In this document: positions 43,607 to 51,738 of the stretch, in pieces | How the letters are laid out: each line of letters starts with the position of its first letter | Numbering within the stretch: position 1 is the stretch's first letter | Assembly: GCF_016495865.1 (NCBI RefSeq) | Contig: NZ_CP054706.1 | Coordinates: 1,612,001 to 1,676,000 of the forward strand | Origin: Salicibibacter cibi | GTDB taxonomy: Bacteria > Bacillota > Bacilli > Bacillales > Marinococcaceae | DNA: 64,000 nucleotides | Reading direction: 5' to 3' | Translations under genes and position numbers: made by a program | The notes under the pieces: model-generated | The model's input: only the letters and a program-made list of their open reading frames with translations | The model's database searches: none | What the model was told of the DNA's origin: nothing

Positions 43607-43795
43607 GTGGATAAAAACCTTATAAACGCCGACACTAAGCGCCAAATCGAAAGAATTATGACATTAAAAAGTATATCCGAAGATGAAGCCATTATTCTAG
43701 TTTTAGACAGCTATGCTGCAAGGCATGCTCGCATGTTAGAGAAAACTGTTGTAGCTTCAGAACGTGCTATGATGAAGATGAAAGAAGATATATAA
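43607..43795 (+). CDS. Small hypothetical protein
   Basis: 62 residues from GTG 43607 with AAGGGG 6-7 bases upstream; a longer in-frame start at 43556 lacks a ribosome site. The sequence begins MDKNLINADTKRQIERIMTL and looks helical, with a ribbon-helix-helix-like first part. No family recognised. Confidence 0.5.
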   Translation: MDKNLINADTKRQIERIMTLKSISEDEAIILVLDSYAARHARMLEKTVVASERAMMKMKEDI

Positions 43796-43807
43796 TATCC
43801 ACTAAAT

Positions 43808-43836
43808 TTGCCATAAAACCGATGTTATTGTATACT
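43808..43836 (+). promoter_or_regulatory. SigA promoter for antisense RNA
   Basis: TTGCCA, 17 bases, TATACT. Predicts a transcript from about 43843 toward the terminator at 43941-43987, antisense to the 3' end of the toxin mRNA. Confidence 0.65.
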
Positions 43837-43842
43837 ATGGAT

Positions 43843-43987
43843 AGAAAAGGCATACATTAAAAAAGACCGAACGGTGCTGATACACCGACGGTCTCCCAAT
43901 AGAACTCGTCCCACAGAGGCGAAGTTCACCTTTGTGCAAGGTGACTACCTACTAGATGGCTAATCCCAGGGGTAGTCACTTTTTTTT
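43843..43987 (+). ncRNA. Probable type I antitoxin RNA
   Basis: About 145 bases between a good promoter and a strong terminator (GTGACTACC/GGTAGTCAC then eight Ts). It contains stem-loops near ACCGAACGGT and ACCGACGGTC. Its 3' end overlaps the end of the small toxin gene on the other strand, the geometry of TxpA/RatA- and Fst-type systems. The terminator stem serves both directions. Confidence 0.65.
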
Positions 43988-44068
43988 ATCTTCATCATGT
44001 GACACGACATAATAAACGAGTGTGCCAACTGCAATACATAGCATCAATGACTCGTACGTGACATACAT
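43976..44068 (-). CDS. Holin-like type I toxin peptide (30 aa)
   Basis: ATG at 44068 with GGGAGGTG upstream encodes MYVTYESLMLCIAVGTLVYY followed by VVSHDEDKKK: one short membrane segment and a charged tail, the pattern of the putative holin-like toxins (relatives start MTVYEALMLM...). A stem (ACCCGT/ACGGGT at about 44087-44102) sits just before the ribosome site on the mRNA, as in toxins whose translation is delayed. The antisense RNA on the plus strand overlaps the 3' end. Confidence 0.75.
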   Translation of the reverse strand: MYVTYESLMLCIAVGTLVYYVVSHDEDKKK

Positions 44069-44214
44069 GACCGTTCACCTCCCTTCTACCCGTTAGCGAC
44101 GGGTGGAAGGTACAAACGGTAAACTCCTACCCCTGAGAAACGACATTCTATTGTTCCGTCCAGTATATCATATGTTTAAAGAATTGGCTTCCGTCGATCA
44201 TGCATACACCATAT

Positions 44215-44251
44215 GTATGTCATTGACATATATATGTAAATGACATACAAT
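44215..44251 (+). promoter_or_regulatory. PadR-gene promoter inside a 10-bp inverted repeat
   Basis: TTGACA (44223) and TACAAT (44246) with exact 17-base spacing. GTATGTCATT (44215-44224) is perfectly inverted as AATGACATAC (44239-44248), overlapping both hexamers; inner ACATATATATGT is also symmetric. A classic autorepressor operator. Confidence 0.8.
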
Positions 44252-44272
44252 TTTGATATGGAAAATAAAAAC

Positions 44273-44590
44273 ATGAATAGCCTAAACACTGAATTGTTGA
44301 AGGGAATTTTTGAATTAGTTGTACTCTTTTTAATATCGAAGAAGCCAATGTATGGTTATGAAATTACAACTTACCTTCAAGAAAACCATACCTTTACTTT
44401 AGCCAATGGTTCCATTTATCCCATTTTACAAAGATTAATTAAAAAAGGATGGGCTTCTTCTTTTGAGGAGTATCATAAAGGACGTATTCGAAAGTACTAT
44501 GAAACAACAAAAGAAGGGAGAACTATAGCATTGAGTAACTTTAAACGTTTAGAAAATGTGTATGATTTTTTACGGCTTTTAAAGGAGTGA
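44273..44590 (+). CDS. PadR-family transcriptional regulator
   Basis: 105 residues: winged helix with MNSLNTELLKGIFELVVLFL, YGYEITTYL, NGSIYPILQRLIKKGW and RKYYETTKEGR. The promoter -10 ends at 44251, so starts at 44240 or earlier are impossible; ATG 44258 would be nearly leaderless and ATG 44273 is preferred, though its ribosome site is weak. Followed after 10 bases by a HAAS-type membrane protein, its usual partner. Expected to repress the pair until a signal binds. Confidence 0.88.
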   Translation: MNSLNTELLKGIFELVVLFLISKKPMYGYEITTYLQENHTFTLANGSIYPILQRLIKKGWASSFEEYHKGRIRKYYETTKEGRTIALSNFKRLENVYDFLRLLKE

Positions 44591-44600
44591 AAGCACAAAT

Positions 44601-45224
44601 ATGAAAGAATATGCATCAATTGAAACCTATTTAGATATATTAAAATACCACTTACATCCACTACCTGAAGAAGAAAAAAAACAGCAAATAAATGAAATCC
44701 GTGATCACTTGTATGAGATAAAAGATAAAAGTGATTCCTCTGAAAAGAAAACATTGCAGTCTTTTGTCTCGCCTGAAAAGCTAGCCGATGATATTCTAAA
44801 CGAACATTATAAAGCAAAAAAACATTCGTTAGATGCACATGATACAAAATTTAAATTAGCGTTTGTTTCAGTGATTGCACCATTTGGACCTTTAGCTTTA
44901 CCTATATTACATGGAGAATTTAACGCTTCTATTGCTGGTATTATGACAGTTTTTCTTCTTCAATTAATAGTTGGTACAGTTTCCTTTTTTGGCTACTTTA
45001 AATCAAATTTAAATCAACAAAGGTTAAAGTACCTTCGTCAAGGCATTTTAACTATGTTATTAGTTATTGCTTTACCCCTCTTTTTTTATGGTTGGAGAAT
45101 CGGGCAAGATGATTTTATTTCAACATTTTCAACTATATATCTGATTATATTTTTCATAATATTTTCCTTTTATATAATGTCATTGCGAATATTATATAAA
45201 AGGAAAATCATAAACTATTATTAA
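44601..45224 (+). CDS. HAAS/DUF1700-like membrane protein
   Basis: 207 residues. The N-terminal soluble helical domain (LHPLPEEEKKQQINEIRDHL, then FVSPEKLADDIL) fits the HAAS signalling domain, followed by about four membrane segments (87-103, 110-130, 150-166, 180-200). AAAGGAG lies upstream of ATG. The PadR-HAAS pair is common in Firmicutes; it probably senses envelope state and works with the regulator (family knowledge). Confidence 0.78.
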   Translation: MKEYASIETYLDILKYHLHPLPEEEKKQQINEIRDHLYEIKDKSDSSEKKTLQSFVSPEKLADDILNEHYKAKKHSLDAHDTKFKLAFVSVIAPFGPLALPILHGEFNASIAGIMTVFLLQLIVGTVSFFGYFKSNLNQQRLKYLRQGILTMLLVIALPLFFYGWRIGQDDFISTFSTIYLIIFFIIFSFYIMSLRILYKRKIINYY

Positions 45225-45259
45225 ACCTATATAGACATGGAAACGGTTTGCTTATACAG

Positions 45260-45290
45260 AAACACCACCGATAAAATCGGTGGTGTTTCT
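45260..45290 (+). terminator. Strong intrinsic terminator
   Basis: AAACACCACCGAT and ATCGGTGGTGTTT form a perfect 13-bp stem with a 3-base loop, then CTT. Confidence 0.85.
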
Positions 45291-45407
45291 TAAAGCTAAA
45301 ATTGGATTATTTTTTTGAATTTAGTCTGGATATTGAGAGCAAACAGTTGCTGAAAATACTCCAGCACACAATGCTTCACAAAAAGCTGTTAACCCCCACC
45401 CAGCAAA

Positions 45408-46067
45408 GTGATGATTGAAAACTTTCTAAGAAAAGATGGTTTTACACGTGTTTATAAAGCCGGTGATTGCTCTCAAGCTTTATCTTTATGCCGGTCGGTT
45501 AAACCTGATATTGCAATACTGGATGTCATGTTACCTGATGGGGACGGCTTCTCGCTTCTCACTTCTATTCGAAAGTTTTCGGATATGCCTGCCCTATTTT
45601 TGACGGCTCGCGGTGAAGATGAAGATCGAATTTTAGGTTTGGGCTTAGGTGCAGATGATTATATCGTAAAACCGTTCCTACCTCGCGAGATGGTATTGCG
45701 CTTGATCGCCATCCTAAAACGTACCTATAGCTCCTCTGACACAGAAGAAAGATTACCTATTTTCCAATTAGGTGACCAGACGGTTGATTTAGAAAGTGCA
45801 GTGGTAACTAACAAGCAAAACACCGTACCTTTGACAGCGAAGGAACATGCGCTTCTTGTAAAATTGTACGAGAATCAAGGAAGAATTGTCACGAACGATG
45901 CTCTATGTCAATCTGCCTGGGGAGATGACAGTTACGGTTACGAAAATACATTGATGGTTCATATTAGGCGAATTCGAGAAAAAATCGAACAAGAGCCTTC
46001 CAAGCCCGGTTATCTACTCACCGTTCGGGGACTTGGTTATAAACTGATAGGGAAGGAGCAACGTTAA
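45408..46067 (+). CDS. OmpR-family response regulator, N-terminally truncated receiver
   Basis: 219 residues as read. The receiver keeps the phospho-acceptor Asp (DIAILDVMLPDGDG), Thr in LFLTARG and Lys in DDYIVKPF, and a full OmpR winged helix follows (LTAKEHALLVKLYENQGRIV, HIRRIREKIE, TVRGLGYKL). But it opens at VMIENFLRKDGF, so strand beta1 and the acidic pair that binds Mg2+ (about 14 residues) are absent. A stop lies 18 bases upstream in frame. Pairs with the histidine kinase that starts one base after its stop. Confidence 0.8.
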   Translation: MMIENFLRKDGFTRVYKAGDCSQALSLCRSVKPDIAILDVMLPDGDGFSLLTSIRKFSDMPALFLTARGEDEDRILGLGLGADDYIVKPFLPREMVLRLIAILKRTYSSSDTEERLPIFQLGDQTVDLESAVVTNKQNTVPLTAKEHALLVKLYENQGRIVTNDALCQSAWGDDSYGYENTLMVHIRRIREKIEQEPSKPGYLLTVRGLGYKLIGKEQR

Positions 46068-47453
46068 GTGGAAGGCGTTCTTCATATATTACGACGCTAT
46101 GTCGTTACGACGATCTTAATTTCCATATTTCTTCTTCTGATTAACTTCTTCCTATTAGGCACACTAGTTTTCACTGAAATCAACCAAGAACCTTCACCTG
46201 AGAACGTTGTAGAGGAGGTTGCTGATGATTTAAACATACAGGGCGGAAGCTATGATCTGAATGAGCATAGTGAGGCTCTTTTGCAAGATAATCAGGCTTG
46301 GGCGATGTTACTTGGTAACGATGGCGACGTTCAATGGAACTATCGTTTGCCAGATGATCTGCCGCGTTCCTACGATTTGGTAGATGTTGCGCAATTCTCC
46401 CGTTACTATCTAAATGATTATCCTGTTTATATTTGGGAGCATGAGAATGGCTTAGTTGTGATGGGCTATCCTCAGGATAGTTATTGGAAATACCAAATTC
46501 AATTTTTGTCAGACTGGATTGAATCATTCCCATTGAGATTAGTGCTTCTGTTTTTATTTAATATTGCTTTAGCTATGCTTATTTCGATCATCATGGGTTC
46601 ACGGCTCATAAAAAAAATACGCCCTTTGGTAACTGCAGTCCATAATCTGGGTAAGGAAAAAGACGTTCAATTAGATCATAGTGGGCTATTTGGTGATTTG
46701 GCGCAAAGTATTAATGCCGCTTCATCTACGCTTGAAAATAAAACAATGGCATTGAAAGAAAGAGATGAAGCAAGGTCTAACTGGATAGCCGGAATTTCGC
46801 ATGATATTCGGACACCACTTTCCATGGTGCTTGGCTATGCAAGCGACATGGAAGATAATACGAACTTAACGCACGAGCAACGAAATCAGGCTACTGTTAT
46901 TCGACGGCAAGGGGAAAAGCTTGGTTCACTGATCAATGATCTGAATTTGGTTTCGATGCTCGAGTACGAAATGCAGCCGATAAATTTAAAGAAGGTTCGA
47001 CTTTCAGTTTTGGTTAGACAGGTTGTCACAGACTTTTTGAATGATGGGTTAGACGATAAGTTTAATATTGAACTAAACATGTTGGTTGAAAGCATCCAGA
47101 TTATTGGAGATGAGAAACTATTGTCCCGAGCAGTTGGTAATCTGGTCCAAAATAGCATCCGCCATAATCCTCAAGGTTGCGACATCATGTTGGAAACCCA
47201 CTTATCCGAGGATCGGTCAAAATATTACCTGATCGTAGAAGATAACGGGAAAGGGATACCAAAGAGAGACATAGCAGATGTCACCGAATTGCCTTATACA
47301 TCAAAAAAACCTCGACCTGACAAACATGGTCATGGACTTGGAATACCAATGGTTGCGAGAATTGTTGAAGCCCATGGTGGTAACCTAACGCTTGAAAGTG
47401 ATGCCCCCCACAAAGGCTTAATAGTTTCAATGGAATTTCCAGTTTCGGAATAA
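46068..47453 (+). CDS. Sensor histidine kinase
   Basis: 461 residues from GTG directly after the regulator. Two membrane segments (about 9-32 and 158-180) enclose an extracytoplasmic sensor of about 120 residues; a HAMP-like linker follows. The HisKA box is GISHDIRTPLSMVLGY. HATPase_c has N box NSIRHNPQG, G1 VEDNGKGIP and G2 HGHGLGIPMVARIVEAHGG. Looks intact, but its partner lacks part of the receiver, so signalling may be broken. Confidence 0.9.
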   Translation: MEGVLHILRRYVVTTILISIFLLLINFFLLGTLVFTEINQEPSPENVVEEVADDLNIQGGSYDLNEHSEALLQDNQAWAMLLGNDGDVQWNYRLPDDLPRSYDLVDVAQFSRYYLNDYPVYIWEHENGLVVMGYPQDSYWKYQIQFLSDWIESFPLRLVLLFLFNIALAMLISIIMGSRLIKKIRPLVTAVHNLGKEKDVQLDHSGLFGDLAQSINAASSTLENKTMALKERDEARSNWIAGISHDIRTPLSMVLGYASDMEDNTNLTHEQRNQATVIRRQGEKLGSLINDLNLVSMLEYEMQPINLKKVRLSVLVRQVVTDFLNDGLDDKFNIELNMLVESIQIIGDEKLLSRAVGNLVQNSIRHNPQGCDIMLETHLSEDRSKYYLIVEDNGKGIPKRDIADVTELPYTSKKPRPDKHGHGLGIPMVARIVEAHGGNLTLESDAPHKGLIVSMEFPVSE

Positions 47454-47490
47454 AGTTTACACGCATGTTCCTTTTTTGATCCATCAATGC

Positions 47491-47520
47491 CACTTCACAG
47501 AATGCCCCTTCTGTGAAGTG
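47491..47520. terminator. Hairpin after kinase gene
   Basis: CACTTCACAGAA and TTCTGTGAAGTG form a perfect 12-bp stem with loop TGCCCC; there is no T-run on either side. Confidence 0.45.
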
Positions 47521-47548
47521 ACACTAACAAAGGAGAGGAGAAATCGCT

Positions 47549-47644
47549 ATGGTGAACTCCATTATCCAACCAGTTCACTTCACGAAAAAACAAACGTTGG
47601 AAAGTGAGCGCCCGACAGACTTATCAGATGGTTCAACAGAGTAG
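47549..47644 (+). CDS. Short frame, possible truncated gene start
   Basis: AAAGGAGAGGAG precedes ATG 47549; reads MVNSIIQPVHFTKKQTLESE then PTDLSDGSTE, 31 residues. The good ribosome site suggests the 5' end of a lost gene, perhaps the effector of the adjacent two-component system. From here to 48112 only the repeat at 47855 is recognised. Confidence 0.35.
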   Translation: MVNSIIQPVHFTKKQTLESERPTDLSDGSTE

Positions 47645-47854
47645 ATGCAAAAGTATATACAATTTGCTGTGCCATAATCAAAGGGAAAACGTATTGAACC
47701 ATTTTGCGAATGTCAGGCAGTATTTCATATGGAATGACACTCATGTATGGATTCTTATGGTGATTTTATAGATTGAGCATTAGAGGAACGCATATTCTTT
47801 GCGATATTTGTGATTAAAACAGTGGGAAATAAACGCTTAGTATTAATTATAAAC

Positions 47855-47980
47855 AGCATATAAAGTGATGAAGTCGTCATTGTTTCGTCACTGAAACAGA
47901 GGACAGGTACATATATTTAAAATAATTAGATGTGTAAAGGTTTTGATGTTAACATGGAAATGTAAAAAAATCACTATTTT
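47855..47980. repeat. Unoccupied copy of the repeat hit by IS copy 1
   Basis: AGCATATAAAGTGATGAAG...GGTACATATATTTAAAATAATTAG...GGAAATGTAA aligns with 25468-25530 joined to 27266-27326 minus one ACAAT, with few mismatches and no gap at the junction. Contains a stem GTGATGAA/TTTCGTCAC. Confidence 0.75.
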
Positions 47981-48112
47981 CAGGACAAATCGAAAGGTTT
48001 AACTCAAGAATGAATGTAAAATTTTCCGGAATTGGGGTGTCTTAATCAAATACAAATTATACCAGAACCAGGCTTTAATTGAGGAAGTCTTGTAATATCA
48101 GGAGGTGTTTTC

Positions 48113-48310
48113 ATGGTTCACCCATTAATAGCTTTACTTATAATTGTTGCTGTTACTTACGGGAGTTATAGCATCTTTAAAGTGAATCTTGAAAAATTTG
48201 GATGGATGAGGAAGATATCTACGGCAGGAAAGATTACAATATTTTCTGGATATATCGTATTGGCAGGGGCGTTTTTTGTAATTATTAGTTGGCAATACAT
48301 TAGTTTTTAA
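48113..48310 (+). CDS. Small membrane protein, distant MVNPF-family relative
   Basis: 65 residues: MVHPLIALLIIVAVTYGSYS then a linker EKFGWMRKISTAGK and a second membrane segment. The N-terminus and the FGWMRK motif resemble the 42-48 residue peptides at 27386 and 58687 (RWGWLKS). AGGAGGTG lies about 7 bases upstream of the ATG. Function unknown. Confidence 0.6.
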   Translation: MVHPLIALLIIVAVTYGSYSIFKVNLEKFGWMRKISTAGKITIFSGYIVLAGAFFVIISWQYISF

Positions 48311-48322
48311 ATAGCCCAATTA

Positions 48323-48586
48323 GAAACAAACTTTTCTATTAGTATTGGGAAATTCGGAAAGTATTTAGAAAAATTTCTAATGCAAGAATATTGGCAATCA
48401 CTCCTTCTAACGTATGCAGATGGCAGTGATGAAGGAGTTTGGGAAGCTTTGTTTACAATGAAAGAATTGTTTCAGAAGCATGCAAAAATCGTTGCTGATG
48501 TGTTCTATTTTGAGTATCCGCACGAAGAAGCATAACATGTTACCCGTTATTTAAGGATTGCTGAACAACTTGCAGCTATCAGCTGA
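48323..48586 (+). pseudogene. C-terminal remnant of an ANT(6)-type aminoglycoside adenylyltransferase
   Basis: The frame reads FSISIGKFGKYLEKFL, then WQSLLLTYADGSDEGVWEAL and FTMKELFQKHAKIVADVF, then FEYPHEEA-stop-HVTRYLRIAEQLAA. These match the C-terminal part of ANT(6)/AadK enzymes (VGKNYKFIERY, YENIWEALF, LFRAVSGEVAE, YPEYDRNITKY). The nucleotidyltransferase half is missing and an internal TAA is present, so it is non-functional. Confidence 0.65.
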
Positions 48587-48599
48587 AGCCGGGATGCCG

Positions 48600-48682
48600 C
48601 TTCCATGGCTTCGCTTTCCGCGGACGAACGGTCAAGCCTCCTCGCGCAACACCGGCGCTGCGGGGGCTTGACGCGTCTGTTT
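48600..48682. repeat. GC-rich dispersed repeat, diverged copy
   Basis: TTCGCTTTCCGCGGACG, TCAAGCCTCCTCG and GCTGCGGGGGCTTGA follow the order seen at 17743-17877. Confidence 0.45.
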
Positions 48683-48776
48683 TGATGTCTACGCCATTGC
48701 AGCGTCATCCCTCCGTACGTTGCCAGAAGTGCAAGGGTTTTTTGCTTAATGGAAAGCATGTTAGAAATCTCCTTTC

Positions 48777-48983
48777 TCAGTGGAAGAAAGTTGAAGGCGA
48801 AATTCAAAAACCTTATGGTCCTCGGAATTCCACGCTCTAAAAGCATGGACATGGGCGAACACAAGAAAGGGCTATTGGCATATCGCCCATAGCCCGATCC
48901 TACACAAAACCCTCGGCACCCAATACTGGACGAACAACGGGTTGAAAAACTTGTTAAACCGTTATGTGAACGTCTTCGTTTGA
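48777..48983 (+). pseudogene. C-terminal remnant of another group II intron RT-maturase
   Basis: The frame reads KAKFKNLMVLGIPRSKAWTW, ANTRKGYWHIAHSPILHKTL, then YWTNNGLKNLLNRYVNVFV-stop, the conserved C-terminus of bacterial group II RTs (WANTRKGYWRIA...SPIL). No upstream RT domain is present. It differs from the intact intron at 31033-33676. Confidence 0.75.
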
Positions 48984-49055
48984 CTTGACCGGAACCGCCG
49001 TATATGGTCTCTGCTACTCGATGGCTTCAGCATGTGCCTTTAGGATTTTGTTGCT

Positions 49056-51656
49056 TCAATTTTCCTCGTCGTCATCATCGTCATCATCGTCATCCTCATC
49101 GTCCTCGTCATCCTCTTCATCATTCTCGTTGTCCTCATCGTCATCCTCATCCTCATCCTCGTCTCCATCTCCCTCTTCCTCTTCCTCTTCCTCTTCATCA
49201 TCTTCCTCGTCATCCTCATCTTCGGTACGTCCTTCTTCGTCCTCATCCGGATCGTCCTCGTCATCCTCGACGCCATCCGGGACGTCTACGCTCGTTTCGG
49301 CAGAGTCGATACTGTTTCCATCTTGTGTTGCCACCACTTCAAAGCTGTGCTCACCGGATTCGGGTTCGGAAAGAACGTATTCTTGTTCATCGCTATCGGC
49401 AACTTCACTCATGCCATCCCCGGGATCATGGCTGACCGAGAACGTGACATCATCCGCCTCATCTTCTGGAAAGTCCCAACTAACGACGATTTCCTCGTCT
49501 TCTTCATCATAGGTGGCATCCAACTCCGAAATCGAAGCATCCACTTCATAGGTGTCGGAGGTTTCCTGTGGTTCGTTTCCGCAGATGAATAGCTCCGTTG
49601 TGATCTCATTACTCGGGGTAAAATCACTCGGTAGTTGCCCGCTGCCTTCTTCCATTTCACTTTCACAAACGGAATTAGGCTGCGAGAAGTCAGCGGTGTC
49701 TTCCCCTTCGTGGACGTTCGACATGATTATCCTAAAAATATCCCGGGCGATCTGTTGCTCCTCACCGGCAGCTAAATAACCGTCTCCACGATTGCTGTGG
49801 CCGGTCCATACAGCTGCCGTATAATCGGTCGTGTAACCGTTAAACCAAACGTCGGGAACCGCGCCCTCAGGCACGTTTGCCCGTTGATCCTTGTCAAAGT
49901 TCGATGTGCCGGTTTTGCCCGCTAGCGGCAATCCTTCGATGTTGGCCCGCTGTCCGGTCCCCGATGAATCGCTCACTACACCCTTGAGCATATCCGAAAT
50001 CATATAAGCGGTGTAGTCATTCATCGCGCGCTCGGATTCAGGGGAGAATTCGATTTCCCGACCGTCCCGGAATTCAATCTTGCGGACAGCGTGCGGTTCA
50101 TTGTATACGCCGTCATTGCCAAAGGCTGCGTACGCACCCGCCATATCCAAACTCGGCACGCCTTCTTCGGTACCACCCAATGCGTAGGATTCATAAATTT
50201 CATCACCTAGGTCGAGCCCAAGCCCTTCCGCGAAAGCTTGTGCGTCGTCTGTTCCGACCTCCTGGATCGCTTTCACGGCCGGAATATTCAAAGAGCGCAC
50301 GAGGGCTTCACGCATTGTCACTTCACCGCTGTAGCCTCCGCCGTAATTCGTCACCTCGGTTTCATCAACGTCGGTATACGAATGGGGCTCATCGACGAGC
50401 GGTTCTCCCGTTGACCATTGCTGATAATCAATGGCCGGTCCGTAATCAAGGATTGGTTTGATCGTAGATCCAGGTTGGCCACCACCTGTGGACGCGTGGT
50501 TCCAGCCTCTTTGCTCATCGGTTTCCTGACGATTTCCGACCATTGCGCGCAAGGCTCCGGTCTCGGTATCCAGCAGGGTAAAACCGACTTGAAAATCTTC
50601 ATTATCCGGGTATTGGGCAATATAATCATCGGTTTGAATCACGTCTTCGGCGTATGCTTGGGCGTCTGGATCCAATGTGGTGTAAATATCAAAACCGGCA
50701 GCATACAAGTCCGCGCTTTCAATCCCCTCGATATTTTCCACTTCATTCATGACTTGATCGACAAATGATTCATACATCCCCTCGTCTTCGGCAGGCGTGT
50801 AATCCAGTTGATCTTCAATATCGACCGCTCTTGCCTCGGCGGCTTCATCACCTGTGATTAGCTCCTGTTCCTCCATCAGGGAAATGACCAAGTTTCGTCG
50901 CTCCTCGGCATTTTCAGGGTTACTTTCCGGGTTATAATAGGAGGGGCGCCGTGGAATGGCCGCCAATGCAGCTGAATCGGCCACCGTGAGTTCGCTTAGA
51001 TCATCTTTGTTGAAATAACGAATGGCAGCCTCGCCAACCCCCCAAGCGCTTTCATCAAAATAATTAATGTTCAAATACATTTCCAGGATTTCATCTTTGG
51101 AATATTGTTGTTCCATGCGCACGGAAAGCCATTGCTCTTGCACTTTTCTTTCAATCGTTTGATCCGTGGACAAAAAAGCTTGTTTAACAAGCTGCTGTGT
51201 GATGGTGCTCGCGCCTTCCGAACCGAAACCTTGCGTAATATTCGAAGTGATGGCTCCGCCAATCCGGCGGACATCAATACCCATATGATCGTAAAAGCGA
51301 TAATCTTCAACAGCAATGAAGGCATCTTTCATGTGCTCGGGCATTTCCGAAATATCACGATACGTGCGATTTTCCGTCCCTTGTAAGCGAAAAATTTCAT
51401 TGTCATCCTGGTCATAAATCGTTGAACCTTCTGCGAACACCAGCTCATCGGCATCAATGGGAGGGGCGTTTGAAATCATCGCTACCGCTGTCGCTGTTCC
51501 GCCGATAATGGCAACAAGCATGACAATGAGCGCGCTTACCAAGCTCTTCTTTAAAGCGCCACTTTTCTTTTTCCTCCGTTTTTTAGTGTTTTTATTTCCT
51601 TTACGCGCCGTTTCCCGGGCACGCCGTTTTTCAGTTCTCGATCTATATTCGGACAT
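49056..51656 (-). CDS. ponA: Class A penicillin-binding protein (PBP1) with acidic tail
   Basis: 866 residues. A basic cytoplasmic start, one membrane anchor (about 38-60), glycosyltransferase domain with EDYRFYDHMGIDVRR (catalytic Glu near 117) and GASTITQQLVKQ, then transpeptidase with STIK (GQPGSTIKP), SLN (RSLNIPAVK) and KTGT (LAGKTGTSNFD). An FN3-like domain follows, then about 70 residues almost wholly Asp/Glu. Polymerises and cross-links peptidoglycan outside the membrane. The acidic tail, coded by a low-complexity tract at 49059-49275, resembles halophile surface proteins. recU lies just upstream, as in B. subtilis. Confidence 0.94.
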   Translation of the reverse strand: MSEYRSRTEKRRARETARKGNKNTKKRRKKKSGALKKSLVSALIVMLVAIIGGTATAVAMISNAPPIDADELVFAEGSTIYDQDDNEIFRLQGTENRTYRDISEMPEHMKDAFIAVEDYRFYDHMGIDVRRIGGAITSNITQGFGSEGASTITQQLVKQAFLSTDQTIERKVQEQWLSVRMEQQYSKDEILEMYLNINYFDESAWGVGEAAIRYFNKDDLSELTVADSAALAAIPRRPSYYNPESNPENAEERRNLVISLMEEQELITGDEAAEARAVDIEDQLDYTPAEDEGMYESFVDQVMNEVENIEGIESADLYAAGFDIYTTLDPDAQAYAEDVIQTDDYIAQYPDNEDFQVGFTLLDTETGALRAMVGNRQETDEQRGWNHASTGGGQPGSTIKPILDYGPAIDYQQWSTGEPLVDEPHSYTDVDETEVTNYGGGYSGEVTMREALVRSLNIPAVKAIQEVGTDDAQAFAEGLGLDLGDEIYESYALGGTEEGVPSLDMAGAYAAFGNDGVYNEPHAVRKIEFRDGREIEFSPESERAMNDYTAYMISDMLKGVVSDSSGTGQRANIEGLPLAGKTGTSNFDKDQRANVPEGAVPDVWFNGYTTDYTAAVWTGHSNRGDGYLAAGEEQQIARDIFRIIMSNVHEGEDTADFSQPNSVCESEMEEGSGQLPSDFTPSNEITTELFICGNEPQETSDTYEVDASISELDATYDEEDEEIVVSWDFPEDEADDVTFSVSHDPGDGMSEVADSDEQEYVLSEPESGEHSFEVVATQDGNSIDSAETSVDVPDGVEDDEDDPDEDEEGRTEDEDDEEDDEEEEEEEEGDGDEDEDEDDDEDNENDEEDDEDDEDDDDDDDDDEEN

Positions 51657-51738
51657 AGAATTACGGTTCCCTCATTTCTGAATGAGCCATTTTCCTCATA
51701 CATTTGTCGACGTTTGTCCTTATTTGTTACGCAGTTAC

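Noticed and set aside
43857..43990. Possible CRISPR-like or riboswitch structure around 43870-43985
   Set aside because: No repeated spacers; promoter, terminator and opposing toxin gene fit an antisense antitoxin RNA better.
48547..48864. Minus-strand frame starting MLSIKQKTLALLATYG
   Set aside because: It has a fair ribosome site but runs into the GC-rich repeat with no homology; at most a truncated start, too weak to list.
48985..49512. Long poly-serine frame opposite ponA
   Set aside because: Antisense shadow of the Asp/Glu tail codons.
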